A DNA stretch of 64,000 nucleotides from Siphonodentalium dalli. Its lineage: Eukaryota; Mollusca; Scaphopoda; Gadilida; Siphonodentaliidae. The first letter of the stretch is position 1. Each line of letters starts with the position of its first letter. The position numbers were made by a program, and so were the translations under genes. The notes beneath the pieces were generated by a model, which made no database searches, was not told where the DNA came from, and worked only from the letters and a program-made list of their open reading frames with translations. The stretch covers positions 153,581,577-153,645,576 of the forward strand of contig CP136065.1 of assembly GCA_032622095.1 (NCBI GenBank), read 5' to 3'. Positions 33,856 to 44,539 of the stretch are shown here, piece after piece.

Positions 33856-34380
33856 TCCTCAAATCATAAGTCACAAGACTGTTGTAAGAGGAGAAAAATC
33901 ATGAACCAAGTGATTTTGCGATTTTTTTGAAAATTCACTGTTCCCATTCAATTAGAGTTTGTTCAAGCATGTAGCCACTCACCATAGGATATATAGTCTC
34001 TATCATTAGTTATAACATATGCTGATCAGAAAAAAAAGAGATTATACCTTGCCAAAGTTTCATCGCATTCTGCTTACCATATATGATGATATCCTCGAAA
34101 ATATCAGTGGAGGGGAATTAACTTTTTTTTAGATGTATGTATCGATATATACAAAGACGGAGGACAATACATATAAAGAGCATTGATAGCAAGTATTATC
34201 AAATAGATTTGAAAAACATGCCTTGAAATTTGAATAACTGGTCTGTCATGGTCATCTACAAACTGAATGAATAAGTTGAAAAGATTGAGGTTTATTGGTA
34301 TAATTTATAGGGGTAAAGCTTTGTTTGACAAGACAGTCTTTCATAACTTTGTAAGGTTTTATTTGTGGAAATATATAGAT
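33856..34380. other. No gene seen
   Basis: Unique AT-rich sequence. Confidence 0.5.
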
Positions 34381-34530
34381 AGAGCTACACAGTTTTGGGA
34401 TGGGGAATTTATTATCGCACGAGAGTGTTTCATGGAAGGATACCAAAAGAGCTGAAGGCTTGTGGGGTATCCTGCCGCGAAACGCTCGAATGCAATAATC
34501 ACTTTACCCGTCCCAAAACTGTGCGGCTCT
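34381..34530. repeat. ~65-bp imperfect inverted repeat
   Basis: AGAGCTACACAGTTTTGGGA (34381) pairs with TCCCAAAACTGTGCGGCTCT (34511). AAGGATACC pairs with GGTATCCT nearer the loop. The left arm has CGCACGAGAGTGTTTCATGG opposite CCGCGAAACGCTCGAATGC. Possible weak extension on both sides. Confidence 0.65.
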
Positions 34531-34789
34531 GTATTTATTACCCCAATTACAAAAGCAATTGTTCACATTAAGAGGTTTTTTCAATGTTTTGGCATCACAA
34601 AAATAAGAAATTTTCATTATGTTGCCTGTAGCAACGTTATGACGTAGCTTGCCACAAACAGAAAACGTCAGGATCGCTCTAGGGCTTTCTGTCGAAAATT
34701 ACCACACAGTTGAAAGCCATTGTTTTTAGTAAGAATACAACAACGGGTATGTAATTAAAATGGTATACAGATATACAATGGTATTCAGG

Positions 34790-35000
34790 GGGAAATCACT
34801 CCCTGCATGTAGAATACACTGGCGCTCAGACCTTGGTATTAAGCTGCTAACAAACTTGCCCAGGTACACGATTCAGTAATATTGTACTAATATCCTCCTA
34901 CCGCATGGATCACAAACTATAGTTATTCGCAAAAGACATCACTGGATAATTTATGATAGTCTATAATGTGCTATGCACCATGTCAATTGACCCACTGGGG
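34790..35000 (-). mobile_element. Decayed SINE-like copy
   Basis: On the minus strand ACATGGTGCATAGCACATTA, CCAGTGATG, TTTGTGATCCATGCGG and CGTGTACCTGGGCAAGTTTG follow the same order as the SINE at 20875. The A and B boxes are no longer intact. Confidence 0.45.
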
Positions 35001-35089
35001 GCCCTGAGAAATTGGGTATAAGTCGGAAATTCAAACACATAAGTAAACTTGTATAAAAAGTAAACTTTTCAGAGTGGGAAATTTGTGTC

Positions 35090-36155
35090 TCATCCAGAGG
35101 AGATGTGGGGGAGGGAGGGGGAGGTGGGAGAGGGGTGTTCAGTTGGATATTTGAAGTTAAATACTTGATATGTACTTCAATAGTTCAACATTGATGCCCC
35201 ACCACTGATTCTTTATGGTGTATCATTCTTAGATTTATGCAGATTCAGACTTTCTAAAACTATCAACTTGTTATACTGAGTGTGAAAGGGGTCAATCAAT
35301 CAACTTCTCCGAATGTTTGACTTGGCAATGGAAGCCATCATCATTCTAGAGGTGGATGTCATTTCTCTTAAAAACTTGATATAGAAGCTCTTATATAATG
35401 CAATATCCATTCTGATGGGAGCTAATTCCACAAAACATTCAGTACACAAATATAATCATAACCAAGGTTCTGCCAAATCGGATATATCAATTATCCGTCT
35501 CACATATTTACCGACAACAGCTGAAAATTGATTATTCTTGGTCAAATATATGGTTCTTAAACCAGAAGTTAACATTTGTTCAACTTTTCACCAAATTTTA
35601 GACTCAAGAAATCTAAAAACATTTCTGATCAAACAGGAGGATATATTGTTGAAATATTGCAACAATTGCAAAGATTGATCGTTAACAGTTAGACATTTCT
35701 AACACAAGAGCGGTACCAATAAAATTTCCCACAATGGAGAATTTGGTCTGTCTGTCATAGGGTAGGGGATGCAGTTAGATATTAGGAGTTTACATCTCTC
35801 AAACAAGGACCCTGAATATCAATCTTATCTTTCTGCAGATTCAGACTTTCGAAAACTATCTACTTGTTATGCTGAGAGTGCCAGGAGTCAATCAATCAAC
35901 TTCTCCGAATGTTTGACTTGGCAATGGAAGCCATCATCATTCTAAAGGTGGATGTCCTGTCTCATAAAAACTAGATAGAGAAGCCCTTACATAACGCAAT
36001 ATACATTCTGCTGGGAGCTATAATTCCACAAAACCTCCAGTATACAAATCTAATCATACCAAGGTTCTGCCAAATCGGATATATCAATTATCTGTCTTAC
36101 ATATTTACTGACTGGAGCTGAATATTGAATATTTTCTTAGTCAATTTACTTTCCC
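35090..36155. repeat. ~597-bp direct duplication
   Basis: Blocks from GCAGATTCAGACTTTC (35239) recur at 35835 and run about 320 bp to TATCAATTATCYGTC and ATATTTAC. They include CTTCTCCGAATGTTTGACTT, GGCAATGGAAGCCATCATCA and TTCTGCCAAATCGGATATAT. Identity is high (roughly 90% by eye). The upstream part of each unit (35090-35225, 35740-35830) is more weakly alike. Confidence 0.8.
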
Positions 36156-36159
36156 TTGG

Positions 36160-36710
36160 ATTAGTATATAAGAAATGAATGTAGTGGGTGTGCGTGTTTA
36201 TATGGGGATGCCGCTCTGTGGTCATGTGAACCGAAAAGTGCTTCTTCTAACTTTTATGCTCCCAAAGACCACAGCGCCGTATCCCTCAATAACACACACA
36301 TACCCACTACATTCATTTCTTATATTTATATAGCTTTTTGATGATTTATTCCCATAAAAAGCTGAGTGTATTCTTATTTATTTTCACAAAATCTGCCAAG
36401 AATTTGAGACTAGCCCACCCGGCACATTAAAGTCAGCCCAAAATAAGACTTTCAAGCACTTTAATAATAGCAACGATAACATGATTGATATAAATAATTG
36501 GCTTCAGATGCAATCTGCTGAACTTTGAAAAGCATGCCCAATTATTCTGCTGACCGCTTTTAGTGATTAGGTCAGATTAGATCAACAATTTGTGACGTCA
36601 TGTTAGTGTTACGGTCTATGTTATTGGTGTATGAAACGAGTGACCCAATTGGCAGTTGACCAAACACCGAACAGGATTAGTGTAACACAGACAGGCTATG
36701 TATATATTAG
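36160..36710. repeat. Dispersed repeat family N, copy 2, with foldback head
   Basis: TATAAGAAATGAATGTAGTG (36167) to GTGGTC pairs with GACCACAGCGCCGTATCCCT..CATTCATTTCTTATA (36267-36323). This is followed by ~380 bp matching 18330-18590, such as TGACCCAATTGGCAGTTGAC and CACCGAACAGGATT. No target duplication seen. Confidence 0.7.
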
Positions 36711-36737
36711 TCTATATCAGTCAAGGCCTTGAACAAT

Positions 36738-36840
36738 GAACAATGGGGGGATAGCTCAGTTGGTTGCTAGTGGGCTGACTTTGGATGTTCTGACCTAAGC
36801 CTACACCTTTAATGCTGATGGGGTTCAAATGAAACCAGGT
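36738..36840 (+). repeat. tRNA-like A box and B box sequence
   Basis: GGGGATAGCTCAGTTGGTTG fits a pol III A box. GGGGTTCAAATGAAACC about 60 bp further resembles a B box. The spacing is longer than in a tRNA gene and the cloverleaf cannot be closed, so a SINE head or tRNA pseudogene is more likely. Confidence 0.4.
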
Positions 36841-36937
36841 ACCTACCAAACTTTGAAGTTTCATCTGCATTCCCAGTACAAAAATATCACCAATTAACCA
36901 TCGATGCCATGATCAGTGTTCAGAGGGAGATTTCAGG

Positions 36938-37068
36938 ATAATCCATAATCTATTGATAAGCTCTTCCTACATTCTCACATAAATTGATATTTTGTCAGGA
37001 GGTCAAGGGAGGACAAAGTCATAATCTGCCAAGATTATGAATAGTCAGGAGTAGATATTTGGTAATTT
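36938..37068. repeat. 135-bp direct repeat, copy 1
   Basis: AATCCATAATCTATTGATAA..CTTCCTACATTCTCACATAA..GAGGTCAAGGGAGGACAAAG..TTTGGTAATTTA. Repeated at 37411-37553 with few differences. A broken family G element lies between the copies. Confidence 0.8.
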
Positions 37069-37315
37069 AATGAGGTCACCAGATGGTGAAATTAGTGATG
37101 CTACCCGGCAGTTTTTGTTTAGAAACTGCTTCACAAAGGTTCATTTTCTTTTTAAGTTTAGTTGCACTATATCCCCAAATTGGCGGATGACACATTGCAT
37201 AATCGAGGTGCCCAATGGGTGCACTTCACAATATTCGCAATCTGGGAACTTAAATTTGAATTTAGGTCTCCAATTTAGGGGATGAGGCCATGTAGAATAA
37301 GATCCCCAGAGGATT
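37069..37315. mobile_element. Family G remnant, both ends deleted
   Basis: ATGAGGTCACCAGATGGTGA..AGAAACTGCTTCACAAAGG..GGCGGATGACACATTGCAT..GATGAGGCCATGTAGAATAA. The terminal repeats are gone. Confidence 0.7.
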
Positions 37316-37410
37316 TCTTATCATTCCCTCTATTCAAAAAATCACTGTTGAAGGCACAAGCAGGTAATAATTACTTATTCATATAATCAGTAACAGTAAA
37401 TAAAATCAAG

Positions 37411-37553
37411 ATTAATCCATAATCTATAGATAAGTTCTTCCTACATTCTCACATAAAATGATATTTTGTCAAGAGGTCAAGGGAGGACAAAGTCATAATC
37501 TGAGCAGACCGATAAGATTATGTATACTGAAGAGTAGAACTTTGGTAATTTAC
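37411..37553. repeat. 135-bp direct repeat, copy 2
   Basis: AATCCATAATCTATAGATAA..GAGGTCAAGGGAGGACAAAG..CTTTGGTAATTTA. This copy has extra GAGCAGACCGATA. It marks a local duplication spanning the G remnant. Confidence 0.8.
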
Positions 37554-37830
37554 TGCTTGCTTTCATGGATGGAAATCGATTAATTATGGCAATAACTCAG
37601 AAATAAAAGGGGATTACCTAGTTTATATAGGGTAATTACAGAGCAAGCTTCATTGGTGCCTCCTCAACAGAAAGTCAGTGAACCCTTGACTGTATGCATT
37701 CTGCTGCCATCCATGATTATAAGGTAGTCATATCAACAACCTGAGCCAGAAAAGGAAAGGTCAAGTATAGTTGCTTCTGAGATAATTTAATTGTTGTTTT
37801 CCTCAGTGGTGCTTAGTTTATTGAGACATA

Positions 37831-38074
37831 CAGTAATGCCCTAAATAATCTACTCCTTAACCACAGCAGAATTATGGGTAATTTTTCAGGATTTAGTCAG
37901 ATATATGGCTTGTTGCCATTCATCGGAAAGCTCTCATATGGCTTGTTGCCATTCATCGGAAAGCTCTCACAGAGCTTTCCGATGAATGGCAACAAGCCAT
38001 ATTTCCAACTAAATCCTGAAAAATTACCCATAATTCTGCTGTGGTTAAGGAGTCGATTATTTAGGGCATTACTG
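37831..38074. mobile_element. Mariner-like MITE family B with internal duplication
   Basis: TA-flanked CAGTAATGCCCTAAATAATC..TTAGGGCATTACTG. The 33-bp block TATGGCTTGTTGCCATTCAT..AAAGCTCTC occurs twice in the left arm (37905 and 37938). It is followed after 26 bp by another family member (38101). Confidence 0.9.
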
Positions 38075-38100
38075 TATCAGCTTCTTGGTCATATCAGGAC

Positions 38101-38517
38101 CAGGCCTGAGAATATGGTGCTGGACATTTGCAGAATGCGGTCCTTTGAGGGTGAATTTATTAACGCTACCCCACAGTGGGCTAGTATCACTAACTTAACC
38201 CTCTGGGGACCTCATTCTGCTTTAATAGGCCTCATCTTCTCTGGAAAATATCTTTACCGGCATAATAACTAATTAACATGATTTTTATGTTGTTTTATTT
38301 TAGAAACTTCTTCACAAAGATTCTTTTTAGTTTACTTGCTCTTTGCTATATCCTCAAATTGGCAGATGACACATTGCATAATAGAGGTGCCCAATGGGTG
38401 CACGTCACAATATTCACAATGAATTTGGTGACATTAGCCCACTGTGCAGGGTAACATCACTAAATTCACCCTCTGGGGACCTAATTCTGCAAATGTGCGG
38501 CACCATTCTCAGGCATG
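38101..38517. mobile_element. hAT-like MITE family G, CAGGCCTGAG subfamily
   Basis: Exact 8-bp duplication ATCAGGAC (38093-38100 and 38518-38525). Termini are CAGGCCTGAGAATATGGTGC and GCACCATTCTCAGGCATG. The second hairpin is partly deleted. The interior TTCTTCACAAAGATTC..GGCAGATGACACATTGC matches other G copies. Confidence 0.92.
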
Positions 38518-38525
38518 ATCAGGAC

Positions 38526-38899
38526 TTTTTGTCAGTTTTAATGGCACAGGAAAGAGTGTTTCTTATTTTTTTGGTCAACTTTCACAGCTTTGTAAAATAA
38601 ATAAATCATCAAACCAATAATGTCATATTTAACACAGGCTACACTGGAAGTTATGTCCCCTAGATACTTATTTTCCTATCTTTCATACCTCCATAACCCT
38701 CGAAAGTCGAAATCGTGTACAGCTCCGGTACCTGGGTATAATCTTAGCCTTTGGACGATTATATCAGTTATTGCATTGTGCAGCCATTGGGGAGGAGTGA
38801 AAGACCTTTTCACTTTTTTACTGTAATGCCAAATTATAATTTAATTTTTAATTGTGATGAAACAACTTTGGATTAATTTGTATACCGATATTCCGCTGA
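38526..38899. other. No gene seen
   Basis: Unique sequence with no supported feature. Confidence 0.5.
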
Positions 38900-39460
38900 T
38901 AGGTCAACAACCAGCCTGTTTGTTGTTTGGGTGGATTATTGGGGTTTATCATTGTTCTACCCACTAAACTATATTAAGATGTCAGTTTTACAGGTGGAGG
39001 AAAAACTGCACAGAGGTTAATTTCACCAATAAATCACTGCACTGAAAATAGAAACAGCAAACCCTGGAAAGCAACTGGCAACCTTGCCTAGATACACAAA
39101 TCAGTTTACCCTTCCTGTGTGTTAACCATTTATAATGATGTGCGCTGGTGCAGCATTAATTAATTATCCTGTGCCAGTGCATTCTCTTATATATGCGAGT
39201 CTCCCATAGGGAGCCTCGCATATATAAGAGAATGCACTGGCTTACAAGGTCAAGGTAAATATTGTTATGCCAATGTATTTTCTACATTGCATTGGCACAG
39301 AGCTTTTGCGAAATTTCAGGAAGCTCCACTCATGGAAGGGTGAATAACAATTAAAAGTACTTATCAGGATTCCAACCAGTATTGCTATCACTGGACGGCT
39401 TATGTTGGCTTTAATAATGCACCATGCACCTTACAACTGAGCCAGGACTAAGGCTCCAAA
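38900..39460 (-). mobile_element. SINE-like repeat, copy 2, split by a family A MITE
   Basis: On the minus strand GGCTCAGTTGTAAGGTGCAT (A box, 39443-39429) and GGTTGGAATCCTGATAA (B box, about 39380). After the inserted element come CTGTGCAGTTTTTCCTCCAC and GATAAACCCCAATAATCC. Same order as 20875-21195. The family A element at 39122-39344 sits inside the body. Confidence 0.65.
39122..39344. mobile_element. TTAA MITE family A nested in SINE
   Basis: TTAACCATTTATAATGATGT at the left, CATGGAAGGGTGAA at the right. Hairpin 1 is perfect (GCGAGTCTCCCATAGGGAGC). Hairpin 2 is collapsed to TTTTCTACATTGCATTGG. Confidence 0.85.
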
Positions 39461-39539
39461 TCAACCAATCGATATCAAGTAACTATCCATTAGCGAGAAT
39501 TCAGTTATCAAAATGTTAATACCAAATGTTTGATGTGCA

Positions 39540-40000
39540 CAAGCCTGAGTTTAGTGTGCCTGTCATTTGCAGAATGAGGTCCCCAGAGGGTGAATTTAGT
39601 GACGCTATCCCGCACAGACGGCTAGCATCACCAAATTCACCCTTTGTGGACCTCATTCTGCATGGCCTCATCTGCTATGGGAGACATAGACTCAGATTGA
39701 AGTTCCCAAATGGTGAATATTGTGATGTACACCCATTGGGAACCTCGATTATGCAATGTGTGGTCTGCCAATTTGGGGATATAGAGAAACTAAACTAAAA
39801 AAGAAATAGAATCTATGTGAAGAAGTTTCTATAGAAATATGAAATAAATAAAAAATGTTCCAGAAAAGATGAGGCCGAAGCAGAATGAGGTTCCCAGAGG
39901 GTGAATTTAGTGATGCTAGCCTGCTGTGCAGGATAGCGTCACTAATTCACACTCTGGGGACCTCATTCTGCAAATGACAGACACTCTAAACTCAGACTTG
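39540..40000 (-). mobile_element. hAT-like MITE family G, full length
   Basis: Exact 8-bp duplication GATGTGCA (39532-39539 and 40001-40008). CAAGCCTGAGTTTAGTGTGC..CTAAACTCAGACTTG. The interior runs opposite to the neighbour at 40101, so the two lie head to head. Confidence 0.95.
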
Positions 40001-40100
40001 GATGTGCAGCCCCTTCCCTTTCATTTATTATTGGCAAGTGAATGAATGTTTTTTAGAATCCATTAATACAACAGTGAATTATTACAACATTAGAGGAGCA

Positions 40101-40553
40101 CAAGCCTGAGTTTAGTGTGTCTGTCATTTGCAGAATGAGGTCCCCAGAAGGTGAATTTAGTGACGATATCCCGCATAGTAGGCTAGCATAACTAAATTCA
40201 ACCTCTGGGGACCTCATTCTGCTTAGGCCTCATCTTCTCTGGAAAGTTTCTTCATTATCAAATCTCTATAGAAACTTCTTCACATAGATTCTATTTCTTT
40301 TTTAGTTTAGTTTCTCTATATCCCCAACTTGACACATTGCATAATCGAGGTTTCCAATGGGTGTACATCACAATGTTCATCATTTGGGAACTTCAATCTG
40401 AGTCTATGTCTCCCATAGCAGATGAGGCTATGCAGAATGAGGTCCCCAGAGGGTGAATATAGTGATGCTAGCCCGCTATGTGGGATAGCGTCACTAAATT
40501 CACCCTCTGGGGACCTCATTCTGCAAATGACAGGCACACTAAACTCAGGCTTG
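40101..40553 (+). mobile_element. hAT-like MITE family G, full length
   Basis: Exact 8-bp duplication GAGGAGCA (40093-40100 and 40554-40561). CAAGCCTGAGTTTAGTGTGT..CTAAACTCAGGCTTG. Both hairpins are intact. One of the two best-preserved G copies. Confidence 0.95.
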
Positions 40554-40561
40554 GAGGAGCA

Positions 40562-41472
40562 ATTTCCTGAAGAAGATTCATAAGACAGACATTTGAAATC
40601 ACCGAAGGCATTTTCCTATAAAGCTCCTGATATAAACACAACATCAGATAAATACACACAAGGAGAGGCCGAGTTTAACACCAAAATAAAGATATAGAGA
40701 TAGAGAGTATTAGGCTAGCAAAACCAGACAAATTGTCTCCAGTTCCCTCTTTTATCTTCCGCATCCACAGTATAATGCTATATTCAATTATGAATTTGAT
40801 AAATGTGAATGGACAAAATCTATTAAGACTATACTAAACTATAGTGCATTGATAGAGGCCATTGGATTGAGGCACATTAATTTCTGTCTCAATGACTTCC
40901 TAACGAGTTTAGAGTGGTGGAGATAGCGCATAGTCTCCTTGTTTTTTATCGTGAATATTCAGAATTTATTTGACGGAGAGAAATTTGTGGGTAATACACA
41001 CAAGGACCCTGCAGCATATCAAATTCAAACGCAAAACTCAGCTGGAAGTGAAATCGCAGGATTTAAATAAACATTTTGAATGTGACTTCATTACAGTTAA
41101 TCATTTCGCTTTATGAATAAAGAAATTAGGCACGGTTCATGGTGCCCAGGGTCAATGAAAGTTGTGAAAGTGGGTGAAACCTCAAAATATTTCAAATTTT
41201 TGGATCTACAGATTTAGAGATGAAAGTCATTTGAAGGTTTAGAAAATCTTTTGTATGATGGCTTTTATAATTACTCTATATATCCTGTGGTACTAATATG
41301 TTGTGGAGTTAGTATTGGCAATGGTTGTATCTCACATTGTTCATCAATGTGTCATGCAGTCAAGAGACAGTAGGGTGAGGTAGGACAAACAAAAATTACC
41401 ATTTCGGAGACCAAAAAATAGGTAATCTTTTCAACCAGTCGTTTATAGATGAAGATCAAGCGACAAATTATA
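40562..41472. other. No gene seen
   Basis: Unique, AT-rich. No exon signals recognised on either strand. Confidence 0.5.
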
Positions 41473-41685
41473 TTAACCCCTTTCTATACTAAATGGATTA
41501 TCCTATTCAGTTATAAAATTATACTTGGAGTTGTCTATTATTGATTTAGAGGGATGTTCAGGTAATAAAAACAGATGTCATACAGACAAAAAGATAATAC
41601 AAGATTAGAAGGATTCCTATTCATTTGCTGGAAATTTTCAGATAATTATTTCAACAAATGCGTCACTTGTCAAACTTAAAACCCA

Positions 41686-41958
41686 GCCCCTTTGTTCTAC
41701 CTGGCCCGCCTATCTTCCGAATGGGCACTTATACCATGCTTTAAACCACAAGTTGACATTCGTAATCTACAATGTTCATGTCTCCCAATTGATGCACAAT
41801 GAACTCCCACGGAGACTAACAGAGAAATTATTAGGTTCTACACCCGCTCTAAGAGCTCTTTCCATCAATGTATCACATTATTATAATCAATAAATTTGAA
41901 AAATGATCAAGGAAATATGGTTTGATACAAAAATCGGACTTGGCACTGAAAGGGTTAA
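41686..41958. mobile_element. TTAA element with GGCACT..AAAGGGTTAA end
   Basis: The right end GATACAAAAATCGGACTTGG then CACTGAAAGGGTTAA matches the right end of 49585-49827 (GATACAAAAATCGACCTGGC). The left end, near TTAAAACCCAGCCCCTTTG, is less certain. Interior unique. Confidence 0.55.
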
Positions 41959-42068
41959 GTCAGTTAATGAACTCACTAATGGACATTCAAAACAAAATGG
42001 CCTCACCCTTTGGGCCCGACCATCTAGTTTCTGAATGTCCAGTAGATCATCCATTAACCCTGACTTAA
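41955..42068. mobile_element. 114-bp TTAA micro-element
   Basis: TTAAGTCAGTTAATGAACTC at the left and CATTAACCCTGACTTAA at the right. TAATGGACATTCA pairs with TGAATGTCCAGTA. TTAA at both ends; the left one is shared with the previous element. Confidence 0.65.
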
Positions 42069-42260
42069 TTATTATCTGACCATTTCCTATTATTAAATGG
42101 GATAACTATTCATCACTGAGTATTTAGTAAAGAAAGGCATGTACATACATTTTGATATCACTCCTGCCAATTTATGTAATATTTTGTAGATTCAAACAGG
42201 TAATTTCCCTTTAAGTTCATTTTCGGGTAGAATTGGTAAGCCTTAGAAGCAATCATAATA

Positions 42261-42468
42261 ATAACCGTTTCTTTACTAAATGGATTCTCCCAGTCAGTTA
42301 TAAAAGTATACATAAATTCAGGTAATAAAAGCTAATTAATAAAAGTGCAGGAGGATTCATATTCTTTGTTGGGAAATGTTCAGATAATAAGTTCAACAAC
42401 AGACTTTTTATCTGAACATTTCCTGAGGAAACAACTTGTCAATGAGTATTTTGTAAAGAAAGATTTAA
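42261..42468. mobile_element. Family C, internally deleted
   Basis: ATAACCGTTTCTTTACTAAA at the left, TTGTAAAGAAAGATTTAA at the right. The middle lacks the GGAATGGTCTATTATTCATT block. The hairpin is reduced (AACAACAGACTTTTTATC). Confidence 0.75.
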
Positions 42469-43917
42469 AGAATTTGCAATAGACTATAGGGAAAATGCTC
42501 TGAAACTACATGGCCATGGCCCCATATGTACAAAAATAACAAACAATTCACAATGCACCACACTTTCTTGACAGCTTTTATCAACGAACTATCGGAAACA
42601 GGAAGTCTACAATAAATATTTTGGAGAACCTGGACATATTGAACAACAAGTTTGTAGTCGCTGAAAATTCTGTTTACAATTTAAGTGTATACAAGAACAT
42701 TCTTCTCATTCTAGCTATCAGAAAACAGGGAATACACATCTTTGAGAAAAACAACATGACTTCTAGCTGGTTTATGTCAACGGATTCTGTAAAAGATAAC
42801 TATGCAGTCAGGAATATCGGCATGGCAACATTACTTGAAAGGGGGGGGGGGGGGGGTTTCAGACCAAAGCTTGATTGTGATTAATTGGATTAATCAGTCC
42901 TGAAATTAATTTTCCAACAATTATTTAGTGCAAAATATGTTTTGAGATCACAGAAAGAGTCAAATATATTAATACATTCAGTGAAATTTATACTGAAAAG
43001 GACATCACTTGGAAAACCCAACAGTGAGTTATAGGTTAGAATTTTGTAATATAGTCGGAAAGCTTGAGGTAACAACCCAAAGGGTGGGGGTGCTAATCAA
43101 ATTTCCAGCATTGAACATTTTTGTTCTTATTCAAGGGGGGAGGCCTATTGGAAATTCAAAGTTGGAAACACACCCAACCCACTACTGTCATTCCTGCATG
43201 AAGTCCATATTGACAGTGAAAGTGTAAAGTTAAACGGTTGATCATATTTTAAGTTATGTGCCTTTGATTGACTAAGTTCAGAAGTCCTCATGAGGAAAAT
43301 ATAAAATGATAAATTAAAATCGTTCAAGGATAGCATATCCCATTGATATTCCCAATGTTACATTTGACAAGAGTGACCATTAAGCAGAGGGTTTATGGAC
43401 TTTCATAAATAGAGGAGTTGCTAAATGGATTTAGCATGCAAATTTGATGGTTTTAATGTGTTTGTGAATAGGTCCAATGGCAGTGTGTCTCCAGATTGCA
43501 TTTCAGAATGATGATCATAAAAGCAGTTTACATGCCTATAAGGGCACTGTATGTCTGATAAGGGATATTAATTTTCCGCTGGCGAATACATGGGCTGTCT
43601 CATAATATATTAAAGTCACGCTGGGTTATGGTTATCATATAGATAGCCAACAAAAGTGGAATACATATGATATGGAAGGCCACCCTTTAACAAATTGATA
43701 TTTATGACAAATGTTTGTCTACATGATTGCTCATGCTCAAAGATGAATATTCTCGTATTTCTTCATATATTTTTGAATATTTGAAAATTAGAGGTCCATC
43801 TTTTAGTTTGAGATTATTGAGATGGCCACAATTACAACAACAACATAATTTTTATAAAACCAGATTTCAAGACTACAAATACAAAGACAAAACTAAAGAT
43901 TGGTCTATTATTTGTCT
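42469..43917. other. No gene; G-run
   Basis: Unique except a 17-bp G-run at 42841-42857. An 87-codon open stretch at 42621-42884 ends in this G-run and shows no domain; not called as a gene. Confidence 0.45.
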
Positions 43918-44200
43918 TTAACCCTTTCATGATGGTCGCTGCGCTGGTGCAGCATTAAAGACCCTGTGCCAGTGCATTCTCTTATATATGTGAGTCTCCC
44001 ATAGGGAATATGGAGCCTCGCATATATAAGAGAATGCTCAGGCTTTATAATACAAGGTCAAGGTAAATAATGTTAGGCCAATGCATTCTCTTACATATGT
44101 GAGGCTCCCTATGGGAGACTCGCATATATAAGAGAATGCATTGGCACAGGGTTTTCCCAATAATTTCAGTCAGGATGCTCAAGTCATATGAATGGGTTAA
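43918..44200. mobile_element. TTAA MITE family A
   Basis: TTAACCCTTTCATGATGGTC at the left, GTCATATGAATGGGTTAA at the right. Hairpin 1 has AATATGG inserted at its tip. Hairpin 2 is near perfect. Confidence 0.87.
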
Positions 44201-44539
44201 AGGCATAAAAGTGGTTTATTTCTGCAAGTAACTGTGTCAAAATGGCATTTTGCCTCAGTGGGGAGCGCTAACAAGATAGAGTTCTCCCTCTTGCTACACT
44301 CCAAATGCGCCTGGAGTTTCAGGGTTAAAGGGTTAAAGATGGAGTCTGGATTTTCTTCACTTTTTTACGTAGACTTTAGACTATACTATAATGATAAGAT
44401 AGTATTTGTATACAGCTTTATCCAGATGGCCCAAAATAATGATTTTGATTCATAGATAGTAGAGAACAGAGGCTTCTGTCACTAAACATTGCTTTTTCTT
44501 GCAAGTTTGAACAAACTAAGACTGTAGGCGTACAGTAAA
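44201..44539. other. No gene seen
   Basis: Unique. GGGAGCGCTAACAAGATAGA and TCTCCCTCTTG..CTACACTCC near 44260 recur loosely at 63030-63065 (GAGGGTGCTACCAAGATAGA). Confidence 0.4.

Larger units (their letters stand above)
41473..42138. mobile_element. Family C split by two TTAA elements
   Basis: TTAACCCCTTTCTATACTAA..GGAAATTTTCAGATAATTAT..GTCAAACTTAAAACC, then foreign sequence, then TTATTATCTGACCATTTCC..GAGTATTTAGTAAAGAAAGG from 42068. The interruption holds the elements at about 41686-41958 and 41955-42068. Confidence 0.75.

Noticed and set aside
36738-36840. A tRNA gene
   Set aside because: The A and B boxes are too far apart and the stems do not pair. It is better explained as a SINE head or tRNA pseudogene.
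42621-42884. 87-codon open frame
   Set aside because: It ends in a mononucleotide G-run and has no domain, splice site or conserved composition.
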